NCBI RefSeq assembly: GCF_000717915.1
Contig: NZ_JOCX01000002.1
Span: forward strand, 1 to 64,000
Source of the DNA: Streptomyces sp. NRRL S-244
GTDB taxonomy: Bacteria; Actinomycetota; Actinomycetes; Streptomycetales; Streptomycetaceae
Reading direction: 5' to 3'
Length of the DNA: 64,000 nt
Below the pieces are notes generated by a model. It was not told the origin of the DNA. It did no database searches and worked only from the letters and a program-made list of their open reading frames with translations. The stretch's first letter is position 1; each line of letters starts with the position of its first letter. This document shows positions 9,401-18,398 of the stretch, in pieces. The translations under genes were made by a program, and so were the position numbers.

Positions 9401-9750
9401 GACTTGCCCTCACTTCCGCTGGTTGCGGTGGCAACGCTCATGTGCGCCTGCGAGTGTCGCGCCTCCCGTCCCCGGTTGTGAAGGGACGTGCAGCGATTGC
9501 GGGCGCGCAGGCGCAATCTGTGCGCCCCTCCCTGCTCCCAGTCTGGTCCCTCTTACGAGCGAACGCCCGTCCGCGGCGCAAGCCGGATTGGTCCGCACGG
9601 GTGGGGTTCGCGGCGTGGCGAGGGTCGGCTGCGAGAGGTGCGGCGAGCTGTGGATTTCAGTGTGTTGCGGCACCCAGTGTGATCAGCTCCATATACCGCC
9701 AAACGTGATCAAGCTGCCCCCTTTCACGCCCCGCCCCGGAGGTACCACCC
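9401..9750. promoter_or_regulatory. 350-bp divergent intergenic region with dyads and repeats
   Basis: No gene seen. GATTGCG at 9495-9501 and CGCAATC at 9512-9518 form an inverted repeat with a 10-nt gap. GTGATCA occurs at 9679-9685 and again at 9705-9711, flanking an AT-rich TATACC at 9692-9697 that could be a -10 box for the lipoprotein gene. The two GTGATCA copies are 26 nt apart, close to the -10 and consistent with an operator, but this is inference. Confidence 0.4.
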
Positions 9751-12051
9751 ATGTCCCAGAGAAGGCGCAGGTCCTTGGCGCTCCTGACCTCGGGAGTCCT
9801 CGCACTGCCGCTGCTCGCGGGCTGCGGCTCTGGTGACGACGAGGGCGGCCCGGTGGCCGCCGGACAGGACATCGCGGCGACGGCCCGAGACAAGGTCGCC
9901 GACGGCGGCGTGCTGCGCTGGGCCGTGGACTCCCTCCCGGACACCCTGAACACCTTCCAGGCCGACGCGGACGCCACCACGACCCGGATCGCCGGGGCGG
10001 TGCTGCCGCAGCTGTTCGTCCTCGACGACAAGGGCCGGCCGGTCGCCAACCCGGACTACCTGGAGAAGGCCGAGGTCGTCGAGCGCGAGCCCAAGCAGGT
10101 CGTCCTGTACAAGCTGAACCAGCAGGCGGTGTGGAGCGACGGCCGCGAGATCGGCGCCGCCGACTTCGTGGCGCAGTGGCGGGCCCTGAACGGCAAGGAC
10201 TCGGCGTACTGGACGGCCCGCAACGCCGGGTACGACCGGATCGAGAAGATCGAGCGCGGCAAGACCGACCTGGAGGTCAAGGTCACCTTCACCAAGCCGT
10301 ACACCGACTGGCGCTCCCTCTTCTCGCCGCTCTACCCCAAGCAGGTCACCGGCACCCCGGACGCCTTCAACGAGGGCGCCCGCGGCACCATCAAGGTCAC
10401 CGCCGGGCCGTTCAACCTCGGGGCCATCGACAAGAAGACCGGCACCGCCGCCCTGACCCGCAACGCCCGCTGGTGGGGCCGGCCGGCCAAGCTGGACTCG
10501 CTGGTCCTGACCGCGGTGCCCCGCGCCGAGCGCCCCGCGGCGCTGGCCGCGGGCAAGGTGGACCTGGCGGAGATCGACCGCGCGGGCGCCGACCGGATCG
10601 CGCTGGCCCACCGGGACGCGGCGCGCAGCCCGGGCCCGGGCGGGGCCCCGGCGCACGGACCGGGCGCGGCGATGACCCCGGCGCAGGCCACCCTGTCGTG
10701 GGCGATCGCGTACGGCTCCGACGAGGGCAAGGCGGCGACGGAGCGCGAGACCCGGGCGCAGAACGCCGAGGCGGCCACGAAGTACGCGGACGAGCAGTCG
10801 GCCCTGCGCTCCTTCATGGTCCGCAAGTCCCTGGAGCCGGCCTACACGCAGCTCGCCATGAACGGGGCCTCCGGCCCGCTGGCCGACGAGCGGGTCCGGC
10901 GGGCGGTGGCCCGGGCCCTGGACCGCAAGGAATTGGCCGAGATCGTACTGAAGCCCCTGGGCCTCCCGGCGAAGCCGGTCGGCAGCCACGTGGCACTGGC
11001 GGGGCAGCGGGCGTACGCCGACAACAGCGACGCGCTCGGTGGCAAGGACCTCCAGGCGTCCCAGGCCCTGCTCGCGGACGCGGGCTGGCGCCGGGGCGGC
11101 AAGCTCACCGAGCCGGAGGGCGCGAAGGCCGGACCGGAGGGGGAGGAGGGCCAGGACGACTCGAAGACCCCCTCGGGCCCGGGCACCGGCAACGACGGCC
11201 TGTACATCGTGGGCGAGACCGACGGGCGCAACGGGGACAGCCTGGAGCGGGGCATCCCGGTGGTGGAGTCCGCGATCAAGACGGGTGGGGAAACGTCTCC
11301 CCAGGGCGAGCGGGGCGAGCGGATCGACCCGTCGGGCCAGGAGGGCGAGGCCGCCGACCCGGGTGCCGTGGACGACGACAAGCGCGGTCCCGCCCGCGAC
11401 GGCGAGGCGCCCGGTCCCGGCAAGGCCGCCAGCGCCTCCCCGGCGCCGGCCCCGGCCAAGCAGGTCCGCAACTCCGGAAACATGCTCGCCAAGGACGGCA
11501 AGGCCCTCAACCTGCGCTTCGTCCTCCCGGCCGGACCCGGCTCGGAGGCCCTGCGCACGGTCGGCGAGCGGATCGCCCAGATGCTCAAGAAGGTCGGCGT
11601 GAACACCGAGGTGACCAAGGTCGCCGACGAGAGCTTCTTCAAGGACCACATCGCCTCGGGCCAGTACGACCTGGCCCTCTATTCCTGGCCGGCGACGGCC
11701 TACCCGGCCACCGACGCCCGCCCGATCTTCGCCAAGCCGGAGCCGGCCGCCGACGGCTCGCTCCTCGTCGAACAGAACTACACCCGCGTCGGCACCGACC
11801 ACATCGACCAGCTCTTCGACCAGGCGCTCGGCGAGCTGGACGAGGAGGCCTCGCGCGAGCTGATGCGCAAGGCGGACGCCCGGATCTGGGCCGCCGCCGG
11901 GTCCATCCCGCTCTTCCAGCGCCCCGAGCTGGTGGCCGCCAAGCCGAGCCTGGCCAATGCCGGCGCCTTCGGCCTCGGCACCCCCCGCTTCCAGGACATC
12001 GGCTGGAAGAAGCCGCCGGCCGCGAAGGAAGAGCCGAAGAAGAAGAAGTGA
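9751..12051 (+). CDS. LpqW-like solute-binding-fold lipoprotein
   Basis: 766-residue SBP_bac_5-type protein with a lipoprotein signal (LPLLAGC, C25). GGAGG lies 10 nt before ATG 9751. The N-lobe (GGVLRWAVDSLPDTLNTFQ...) and the C-terminal YDLALYSWPATAYPATD region fit the oligopeptide-binding family. However, residues about 455-570 are an acidic Gly/Pro/Glu/Ala-rich insert, which makes it 150-200 residues longer than usual. No permease or ATPase is linked. It stands next to typA, as mycobacterial LpqW does, and LpqW is known to influence mannosylated envelope glycolipids rather than to import peptides. I infer an LpqW relative. Ligand and role in Streptomyces are unknown. Confidence 0.85.
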   Translation: MSQRRRRSLALLTSGVLALPLLAGCGSGDDEGGPVAAGQDIAATARDKVADGGVLRWAVDSLPDTLNTFQADADATTTRIAGAVLPQLFVLDDKGRPVANPDYLEKAEVVEREPKQVVLYKLNQQAVWSDGREIGAADFVAQWRALNGKDSAYWTARNAGYDRIEKIERGKTDLEVKVTFTKPYTDWRSLFSPLYPKQVTGTPDAFNEGARGTIKVTAGPFNLGAIDKKTGTAALTRNARWWGRPAKLDSLVLTAVPRAERPAALAAGKVDLAEIDRAGADRIALAHRDAARSPGPGGAPAHGPGAAMTPAQATLSWAIAYGSDEGKAATERETRAQNAEAATKYADEQSALRSFMVRKSLEPAYTQLAMNGASGPLADERVRRAVARALDRKELAEIVLKPLGLPAKPVGSHVALAGQRAYADNSDALGGKDLQASQALLADAGWRRGGKLTEPEGAKAGPEGEEGQDDSKTPSGPGTGNDGLYIVGETDGRNGDSLERGIPVVESAIKTGGETSPQGERGERIDPSGQEGEAADPGAVDDDKRGPARDGEAPGPGKAASASPAPAPAKQVRNSGNMLAKDGKALNLRFVLPAGPGSEALRTVGERIAQMLKKVGVNTEVTKVADESFFKDHIASGQYDLALYSWPATAYPATDARPIFAKPEPAADGSLLVEQNYTRVGTDHIDQLFDQALGELDEEASRELMRKADARIWAAAGSIPLFQRPELVAAKPSLANAGAFGLGTPRFQDIGWKKPPAAKEEPKKKK

Positions 12052-12109
12052 CAAAACGGGGCCTGACGGGTTGAGGTTCGGCTCCCAAGCTCAGATGTGA
12101 CTCAAGTCG

Positions 12110-12137
12110 CTTGCCCGCCGGTTCTCCGGCGGGCAAG
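12110..12137 (+). terminator. 12-bp perfect hairpin terminator
   Basis: CTTGCCCGCCGG (12110-12121), loop TTCT, CCGGCGGGCAAG (12126-12137), 58 nt after the LpqW-like stop. It separates that gene from typA. Confidence 0.75.
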
Positions 12138-12368
12138 GTCGTTCCATACCCGTTGACCCGCGGCAATACCCGCAGTACCCACGGCCGGGAACCCCCCACC
12201 CCGTACCCGGCCCTCCTCAGCCTTCCGGCCTCTTGACAGACCCCCCGGCGGGCGGTTCCCGCCACGCGACGTACGATGGGGTAAGGCCGTGGCAGGTTTT
12301 CCGCCCGGTCGAGGCGCGCGTGCCGGACCGTACGCGCCGCCATCCACGATCCCGGGAGAAGCGCCGAA

Positions 12369-14273
12369 GTGCCCACGCGCCACGACATCCGTAACGTCGC
12401 CATCGTCGCCCACGTCGACCATGGCAAGACGACCATCGTCGATGCCATGCTCAAGCAGGCCGGTGCCTTCGCCGCCCACCAGCACCTCGACGACCGCATG
12501 ATGGACTCGAACGACCTGGAGCGTGAGAAGGGCATCACGATCCTCGCCAAGAACACGGCGGTGAAGTATCACCCCAAGGACGGCGGGGCCCCGATCACGA
12601 TCAACATCATCGACACCCCCGGCCACGCCGACTTCGGTGGCGAGGTCGAGCGCGGTCTGTCGATGGTCGACGCCGTCGTCCTGCTGGTGGACGCCTCCGA
12701 GGGTCCGCTGCCCCAGACCCGCTTCGTCCTGCGCAAGGCCCTGCAGGCGAAGATGCCGGTCATCCTGTGCATCAACAAGACGGACCGCCCGGACTCCCGG
12801 ATCGACGACGTCGTCAACGAGACGTACGACCTCTTCCTGGACCTGGACGCGACCGAGGAGCAGATCGAGTTCCCGATCGTCTACGCCTGCGGCCGTGACG
12901 GCATCGCCTCGCTGACCAAGCCGGAGGACGGCACCGTCCCCGCGGACAGCGACAGCCTGGAGCCGTTCTTCTCCACCATCCTGGAGCACGTCCCCGCCCC
13001 GGTGTACGACGAGGAGGCCCCCCTCCAGGCCCACGTCACCAACCTGGACGCCGACAACTTCCTCGGCCGCATCGCGCTGCTCCGCGTCGAGCAGGGCGAG
13101 CTGCGCAAGGGCCAGACCGTCGCGTGGATCAAGCGTGACGGCAGCATGTCCAACGTCCGCATCACCGAGCTGATGATGACCGAGGCGCTCACCCGCAAGC
13201 CGGCCGAGGTGGCGGGCCCGGGTGACATCTGCGCGGTCGCCGGCATCCCCGACATCATGATCGGCGAGACCCTGGCCGACCCGGAGAACCCGATCGCGCT
13301 TCCGCTGATCTCGGTCGACGAGCCGGCGATCTCCATGACCATCGGTACGAACACCTCGCCGCTGGTCGGCCGCGGCGGCACGGGCAAGGGCGCGGACGCG
13401 AAGTCCGCGGTCAAGGACCGCAAGGTCACCGCCCGCCAGGTCAAGGACCGCCTCGACCGCGAGCTGGTCGGCAACGTCTCGCTGCGCGTCCTCGACACCG
13501 AGCGTCCCGACGCCTGGGAGGTCCAGGGCCGCGGTGAGCTCGCGCTCGCCATCCTGGTCGAGCAGATGCGCCGCGAGGGCTTCGAGCTGACCATCGGCAA
13601 GCCGCAGGTCGTCACGCAGGAGATCGACGGCAAGGTCCACGAGCCGGTCGAGCGCATGACGATCGACGTGCCCGAGGAGCACATGGGTGCGGTCACGCAG
13701 CTCATGGGCATCCGCAAGGGCCGCATGGACAACATGTCGAACCACGGCTCCGGCTGGGTCCGCATGGAGTTCGTCGTCCCGTCGCGCGGCCTCATCGGCT
13801 TCCGCACGGAGTTCCTGACCAACACCCGCGGTACGGGTATCGCGCACTCGATCCACGAGGGCCACGAGCCGTGGTTCGGCCAGCTGGTCACCCGCAACAA
13901 CGGTTCGCTGGTCGCCGACCGCGCCGGTGCGGTCACGCCGTTCGCGATGATCAACCTGCAGGAGCGCGGCGTCCTGTTCACCGACCCCGGCACCGAGGTG
14001 TACGAGGGCATGATCGTCGGCGAGAACTCGCGCTCCGACGACATGGACGTGAACATCACCAAGGAGAAGAAGCTCACCAACATGCGTGCGGCTTCCGCGG
14101 ACAACACGGAGAACGTGGTTCCGCCCCGCAAGCTCTCCCTGGAGCAGTCCCTGGAGTTCTGCCGCGACGACGAGTGCGTCGAGGTGACCCCGGAGGCCGT
14201 CCGCATCCGCAAGGTCGTCCTGGACCAGAAGGAGCGCTCGCGCACCGCGTCGCGCGCCAAGTCCGCGAAGTAG
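12369..14273 (+). CDS. typA: Ribosome-associated GTPase TypA/BipA
   Basis: 634-residue translational GTPase. G1 AHVDHGKTT at 14-22, KGITILAKNTAV switch I, DTPGHADFGGEVER (G3) and NKTDRPDSR (G4) are present. Elongation-factor domains II, III and V and the BipA-specific C-terminal domain (GIRKGRMDNMSNHGSGWVRM...) follow, and the length is normal. The start is GTG at 12369 with GGGAGAAG upstream. TypA binds the 70S ribosome and supports 50S assembly and stress or cold growth in other bacteria. It is single-cistron here, with hairpins on both sides. Confidence 0.97.
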   Translation: MPTRHDIRNVAIVAHVDHGKTTIVDAMLKQAGAFAAHQHLDDRMMDSNDLEREKGITILAKNTAVKYHPKDGGAPITINIIDTPGHADFGGEVERGLSMVDAVVLLVDASEGPLPQTRFVLRKALQAKMPVILCINKTDRPDSRIDDVVNETYDLFLDLDATEEQIEFPIVYACGRDGIASLTKPEDGTVPADSDSLEPFFSTILEHVPAPVYDEEAPLQAHVTNLDADNFLGRIALLRVEQGELRKGQTVAWIKRDGSMSNVRITELMMTEALTRKPAEVAGPGDICAVAGIPDIMIGETLADPENPIALPLISVDEPAISMTIGTNTSPLVGRGGTGKGADAKSAVKDRKVTARQVKDRLDRELVGNVSLRVLDTERPDAWEVQGRGELALAILVEQMRREGFELTIGKPQVVTQEIDGKVHEPVERMTIDVPEEHMGAVTQLMGIRKGRMDNMSNHGSGWVRMEFVVPSRGLIGFRTEFLTNTRGTGIAHSIHEGHEPWFGQLVTRNNGSLVADRAGAVTPFAMINLQERGVLFTDPGTEVYEGMIVGENSRSDDMDVNITKEKKLTNMRAASADNTENVVPPRKLSLEQSLEFCRDDECVEVTPEAVRIRKVVLDQKERSRTASRAKSAK

Positions 14274-14310
14274 CGGCAAGTCGGCCCGGCCGGGCCGCCG
14301 TTCCACCGGC

Positions 14311-14344
14311 AACCCCTTCACCACGGTTTCGTGGGGGAGGGGTT
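14311..14344 (+). terminator. typA terminator hairpin
   Basis: AACCCCT at 14311 pairs with AGGGGTT ending at 14344, and CCACG pairs with CGTGG across a GTTT loop, with small internal mismatches. It starts 38 nt after the typA stop. Confidence 0.65.
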
Positions 14345-14702
14345 GTTGGCGTTTGTCAACCGGATTATTGCGTTCCCGTGTCCACGGTGTCCGTATACCG
14401 ACCGTGACGCTCCGGAAGATGAACTAACAGTCCGTTTCGCACGTGTCTGTCTCCTATCCGTTTGTCCGGATTTCGGGTTTTCGCCATGCGGTGATGTTGT
14501 GAAAACGAGACCAGTTAAGTGTGGTTTACGGTCAAGCCGTCCCTGAGGATGGCTCCATTGAGCTCGGGTCAATGGGTCACACGCTGTGGGGAGCGTCGAC
14601 TCACGAGCACACTCGGGGCACTGTTCAACTCGCCGTCAGGGGTGTCGGCGAAACGTCCATGTGTCCCGCACATCAAACAGTGGACTCATGAGGAGGAAAC
14701 CC
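14345..14702 (+). promoter_or_regulatory. 358-bp A/T-richer leader of the first oligopeptide operon
   Basis: No gene recognised. This stretch is visibly less GC-rich than its surroundings, especially 14350-14540, which is typical of a heavily regulated Streptomyces promoter. I could not fix a -10/-35 pair. GGAGGAAACCC immediately precedes ATG 14703. If this is bldK, developmental regulators are expected to bind here, but no consensus was demonstrated. Confidence 0.5.
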
Positions 14703-16340
14703 ATGCGCGGTGCCAAGAGCGCCAAGTGGGTAGCGGGCGCGATTGTCGTCGCCCTGGCTGCGACCGCCTGCGGTGGCAACGACAAGGGCGACGCCGCCGG
14801 CAAGGGTGAAGTTGACCCGAACGGCATCTACTCCGTCGAGGTGGGCGAGCCCGAGAAGCTCCTCCAGCCGGCCGACACGATGGAGTCCAACGGCTCGATC
14901 GTCATGTCCGGGCTGTTCTCGCAGCTCGTCGACTACGACGCCGACGGCAAGCTCGTCATGGTGAACGCCGAGTCGGTGGACTCCAAGGACAGCAAGCTCT
15001 GGACCGTCAAGCTCAAGCCGGGCTGGACCTTCCACGACGGCACCAAGGTGACCGCCGAGTCCTACGTCAAGGCCTGGAACTGGGCCGCGAACATCAACAA
15101 CAAGCAGGGCAACGCGTCCTGGTTCGCGGACATCAAGGGCTTCGAGGCGCTCCACCCCGAGGCCGAGGGCGCCAAGCCCACCGCCGAGGCGCTGGAGGGT
15201 CTGAAGGTCGTCGACGAGAACACCTTCACCATCGAGCTCGCCAACGCCGTTCCGTACTTCGCGTACAAGCTCGGCTACGAGGTCTTCTCCCCGCTGCCCG
15301 AGTCCTTCTACAAGGACCCGAAGGCCGCCGGCGAGAAGCCGGTCGGCAACGGCCCGTACAAGTTCAAGTCGTGGGAGCACAAGAAGCAGATCGAGCTCAC
15401 CCGCTTCGACGACTACAAGGGCGAGAACAAGGCCAAGAACGGTGGCGTGATTCTCAAGAACTACTCCACCCTCGAGACCGCCTACGAGGACCTGAAGTCG
15501 GGCAACGTCGACGTCCTGCGTCAGATCGGTCCGAAGGACCTCCCGGTCTACCGCAACGACCTCGGTGCCCGCGCCGTGGACCAGGCCTACTCGGCCGTCC
15601 AGACCCTGGCCATCGCGTTCTACGCCGACCAGTGGAAGACCCCGAAGCCGGTCGACCCCAAGGTCATCCAGGGTCTGTCGATGGCGATCGACCGTGACAC
15701 CATCACCAAGACGGTGCTCCAGGGCACCCGCGAGCCGGCCACGGGCTGGGTCGCCAAGGGCGTCCTCGGCTACACGCCGAACGCCACCGGTGACGTCACC
15801 AAGTTCAACCCGGCCAAGGCCAAGGAGCTCATCACCGCCGGTGGTGGCGTTCCGAACAACGAGATCTCCATCCAGTTCAACTCGGACGGCGGTCACAAGG
15901 AATGGGTCGACGCTGTCTGCAACAGCATCACCCAGGCCACCGGCGTCAAGTGCACCGGCGACGCCAAGCCGGACTTCCAGGCCGACCTCCAGGCCCGTAA
16001 GTCCAAGCAGGTCAAGTCGATCTACCGCTCCGGCTGGGTCCTCGACTACCCGGTGAACGCCAACTTCATCAGCGACCTGTTCCGTACGGGCGCGGGCGGC
16101 AACCAGGGTGGCTTCTCCAACGCCGACCTGGACGCCAAGATCGCCGCGGCGGACACCGCTCCGTCGCTCGACGAGTCGGTGAAGGCGTACCAGCAGGTCG
16201 AGAAGGACCTGGTGAACTACATGCCGTCGATCCCGCTCTGGTACTACAAGGTCAACGCGGGCTTCTCGGAGAAGGTCCAGAACGTGAAGTACGCCCAGGA
16301 CGGCGACCCGATCCTCGAAGGCGTCGAGGTCAAGAAGTAA
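14703..16340 (+). CDS. Oligopeptide ABC transporter substrate-binding lipoprotein (BldKB candidate)
   Basis: 545 residues, SBP_bac_5 family. The signal peptide ends in LAATAC with lipidated C23. Family segments include GLFSQLVDYDADGKL, WTFHDGTKVTAESYVKAWNW and GNGPYKFKSWEHKKQIEL. The start is set by GGAGGAAACCC before ATG 14703; an ATG 15 nt upstream precedes this ribosome site and is rejected. It is first in a five-gene operon of binding protein, two permeases and two ATPases. The position near sdh, typA and mshB matches the S. coelicolor bldK region as I remember it, where the transporter imports a peptide signal needed for aerial growth. Orthology is inferred, because a neighbouring second system complicates it. 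Confidence 0.9.
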   Translation: MRGAKSAKWVAGAIVVALAATACGGNDKGDAAGKGEVDPNGIYSVEVGEPEKLLQPADTMESNGSIVMSGLFSQLVDYDADGKLVMVNAESVDSKDSKLWTVKLKPGWTFHDGTKVTAESYVKAWNWAANINNKQGNASWFADIKGFEALHPEAEGAKPTAEALEGLKVVDENTFTIELANAVPYFAYKLGYEVFSPLPESFYKDPKAAGEKPVGNGPYKFKSWEHKKQIELTRFDDYKGENKAKNGGVILKNYSTLETAYEDLKSGNVDVLRQIGPKDLPVYRNDLGARAVDQAYSAVQTLAIAFYADQWKTPKPVDPKVIQGLSMAIDRDTITKTVLQGTREPATGWVAKGVLGYTPNATGDVTKFNPAKAKELITAGGGVPNNEISIQFNSDGGHKEWVDAVCNSITQATGVKCTGDAKPDFQADLQARKSKQVKSIYRSGWVLDYPVNANFISDLFRTGAGGNQGGFSNADLDAKIAAADTAPSLDESVKAYQQVEKDLVNYMPSIPLWYYKVNAGFSEKVQNVKYAQDGDPILEGVEVKK

Positions 16341-16371
16341 GTCCCACAGCGTAATTCCGCTCGACGGATGT

Positions 16372-16392
16372 GGGCCGGCGGGGAGCCGGCCC
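16372..16392 (+). other. Intercistronic hairpin after the binding-protein gene
   Basis: GGGCCGGC (16372-16379), loop GGGGA, GCCGGCCC (16385-16392), 31 nt past the stop. Such hairpins after binding-protein genes often limit read-through or protect the 3' end, so that the lipoprotein is made in excess over permeases. Confidence 0.6.
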
Positions 16393-16420
16393 GCATCCGG
16401 GCCTAAATGCAGAGCCCGGG

Positions 16421-16477
16421 GGGCCCTTTCGCGACGCAGTGACGGTTCCGTCACGTGCGTGCGTGGCGAAAGGGCCC
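16421..16477 (+). repeat. Nested inverted repeats before the permease gene
   Basis: Outer arms GGGCCCTTTCGC (16421-16432) and GCGAAAGGGCCC (16466-16477) are perfect 12-bp complements. Inside lies a second perfect dyad, GTGACGG-TT-CCGTCAC at 16439-16454. The element ends 37 nt before the permease ATG. It could be an mRNA stem-loop or a protein operator. Confidence 0.7.
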
Positions 16478-16514
16478 GTCCGGCTGCCTCTGCCGCATCT
16501 TCTACGGAGGCATG

Positions 16515-17447
16515 ATGGGGCGCTATGTCGCACGACGACTGCTCCAGATGATCCCGGTCTTCTTCGGGACGACCCTGCTCATCTTCTTTATGGTCTACAG
16601 CCTGCCCGGCGACCCCGTGGCCGGACTCTTCGGCGACAAGGGCACAGACCCCGCCACGCTGGCCGCACTCCGGCACGAGCACGGTCTGGACCTGCCGATC
16701 CTGCAGCAGTACTGGAACTACATCTCGGACATCCTGTTCCACTTCGACTTCGGCAAGCAGATCCGAAGCGGACGTGAGATCACGGACGTCCTCGGTAGCG
16801 CCTTCCCGGTCACGCTCCGCCTGGCCCTCCTGGCGTTCGCCATCGAGATGGTCGTGGGCCTCGGCCTCGGCATCGTCGCCGGCCTCAAGGCCGGCAAGCT
16901 GGCGGACAACCTGGTCCTGATCCTGACGCTGCTGATCATCTCGATGCCGGTCTTCGTGCTCGGCTTCATCATCAAGACGGTGTTCGCCTTCCAGCTCGGC
17001 TGGATCGAACCCAACGTCAGCAACAACGAGACGTGGGGCGAACTGCTGACGCCGGCCATCGTGCTCGGCTCGCTGTCCCTCGCCTATGTGGCCCGCCTGA
17101 CCCGCACGTCGATGGCCGAGAACCTGCGCGCCGACTACGTGCGCACCGCCGTCGCCAAGGGCCTCCCGAAGCGCCGCGTCATCGGTGTGCACCTGATGCG
17201 CAACTCGATGATCCCCGTCGTGACCTTCCTGGGTACCGACATCGGCGCCCTCATGGGCGGCGCCGTCGTCACCGAGGGCATCTTCAACGTCAAGGGCGTC
17301 GGTGGTCTGATCTACGACTCGATCATCCGCCGCGAAGGCCTCACCGTCGTCGGTGTCGTCACCGTCCTCGTCGTGGTCTACCTCGTCGCCAGCCTTCTCG
17401 TCGACCTCCTCTACGCGGTCCTGGACCCGAGGATCCGGTATGCCTGA
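16515..17447 (+). CDS. Oligopeptide ABC transporter permease (OppB/DppB type)
   Basis: 310-residue inner-membrane permease with about six helices, opening MGRYVARRLLQMIPVFFG as in the DppB family. The cytoplasmic EAA-type loop RTAVAKGLPKRRVIGVHLMRNSMIPV contacts the ATPases. GDPVAGLFGDKG after helix 1 is typical. GGAGG (16506-16510) precedes two adjacent ATGs, and the second (16515) has the better spacing. It overlaps the next permease by 8 nt, so the two are coupled, and it follows the binding-protein gene after a hairpin-rich 174-nt spacer. Confidence 0.93.
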   Translation: MGRYVARRLLQMIPVFFGTTLLIFFMVYSLPGDPVAGLFGDKGTDPATLAALRHEHGLDLPILQQYWNYISDILFHFDFGKQIRSGREITDVLGSAFPVTLRLALLAFAIEMVVGLGLGIVAGLKAGKLADNLVLILTLLIISMPVFVLGFIIKTVFAFQLGWIEPNVSNNETWGELLTPAIVLGSLSLAYVARLTRTSMAENLRADYVRTAVAKGLPKRRVIGVHLMRNSMIPVVTFLGTDIGALMGGAVVTEGIFNVKGVGGLIYDSIIRREGLTVVGVVTVLVVVYLVASLLVDLLYAVLDPRIRYA

Positions 17448-18387
17448 CATGACCAAGACCGAAGCCCTTTCGACCGAGGGCGCTCTCGCCCCCGTCGACG
17501 CGATCGCACCCGTCACCCACGAGAAGCCCCGCAGTCTGTGGGGCGACGCCTGGGCCGACCTGCGTCGCAACCCGTACTTCCTCGTGTCGTCGGTGCTGAT
17601 CTTCCTGCTCCTGCTGATCGCCGCCTTCCCGGGCCTGTTCACCAGCGCCGACCCCACCAAGGGCGACCTGGTGCACCACTTCCTGACCAAGCCGGAGCTG
17701 GGCCAGATAGGTTCGCCCGACTGGTTCGGGTACGACGGCCAGGGCCGCAGCGTGTACGCCCGCCTGATCTACGGCACCCGCGCCTCGATCATCGTCGCCG
17801 TCGCCGTGACGCTGATCGTGACCGTCGTCGGCTCGATCACGGGCATGATCTCCGGCTACTTCGGTGGCATCACGGACGCGATCATCTCCCGCATCACCGA
17901 CATCTTCTTCGGCATCCCGTTCCTGCTCGGCTCGATGGTCGTCCTCCAGGCCTTCACCAAGCGCACGGTGTGGACGGTCGTCTTCGCCCTGGCCTTCCTG
18001 GGCTGGACGCAGATCACCCGCGTCATGCGCGGTTCGGTCATCACCGTGAAGCAGGCCGACTACGTGCACGCCGCGAAGGCGCTGGGCGCCGGCACGACCC
18101 GGATCCTGTTCCGGCACGTCCTGCCGAACGCCATGGCTCCCGTGATCGTGGTGTCCACGATCGCGCTGGGCGGCTACGTCGGCGCCGAGGCGACCCTGTC
18201 CTACCTGGGTCTGGGCCTCGCGTCCCCGACCATCTCGTGGGGTGTGGACATCTCGGCCGGTGCCGCTCAGATCCGCGTGGCCGAGCACATCCTGCTCTAC
18301 CCGTCGATCATGCTCAGCGTGACCGTGCTCGCCTTCATCATGCTCGGCGAAGCGGTCCGCAACGCCCTCGACCCCAAGCTGCGCTGA
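17440..18387 (+). CDS. Oligopeptide ABC transporter permease (OppC/DppC type)
   Basis: 315 residues. A short polar N-terminus precedes LWGDAWADLRRNPYFLVSSV, the family's N-terminal OppC segment, and six predicted helices. The EAA loop KQADYVHAAKALGAGTTRILFRHVLPNAMAPV and YLGLGLASPTISWGVDIS are diagnostic. ATG 17440 overlaps the upstream permease stop by 8 nt and has GAGG seven bases upstream; ATG 17449 is an alternative. It forms the heterodimeric channel with the preceding permease. Confidence 0.93.
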   Translation: MPDMTKTEALSTEGALAPVDAIAPVTHEKPRSLWGDAWADLRRNPYFLVSSVLIFLLLLIAAFPGLFTSADPTKGDLVHHFLTKPELGQIGSPDWFGYDGQGRSVYARLIYGTRASIIVAVAVTLIVTVVGSITGMISGYFGGITDAIISRITDIFFGIPFLLGSMVVLQAFTKRTVWTVVFALAFLGWTQITRVMRGSVITVKQADYVHAAKALGAGTTRILFRHVLPNAMAPVIVVSTIALGGYVGAEATLSYLGLGLASPTISWGVDISAGAAQIRVAEHILLYPSIMLSVTVLAFIMLGEAVRNALDPKLR

Positions 18388-18398
18388 GGAGGGCGTAC

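Noticed and set aside
8208..9434. 408-residue version of the SDH anchor starting at 9434
   Set aside because: The first ~135 residues are Arg/Pro/Thr-rich non-conserved sequence that overlaps the small gene at 9179-9400; TTG 9029 has a proper ribosome site.
9724..12054. Long open frame antisense to the LpqW-like gene
   Set aside because: High-GC mirror frame: no ribosome site, Leu/Arg/Gly/Val-only composition and opposite to a clear lipoprotein gene.
12233..12277. TTGACA and TACGAT before typA as a promoter
   Set aside because: The spacer is 33 nt, far too long for a sigma-70 type promoter.
14673..17690. 1005-codon antisense open frame over the binding protein and permease
   Set aside because: Composition rich in Asp/Val/Arg/Gly from complementary codons; both sense genes are certain.
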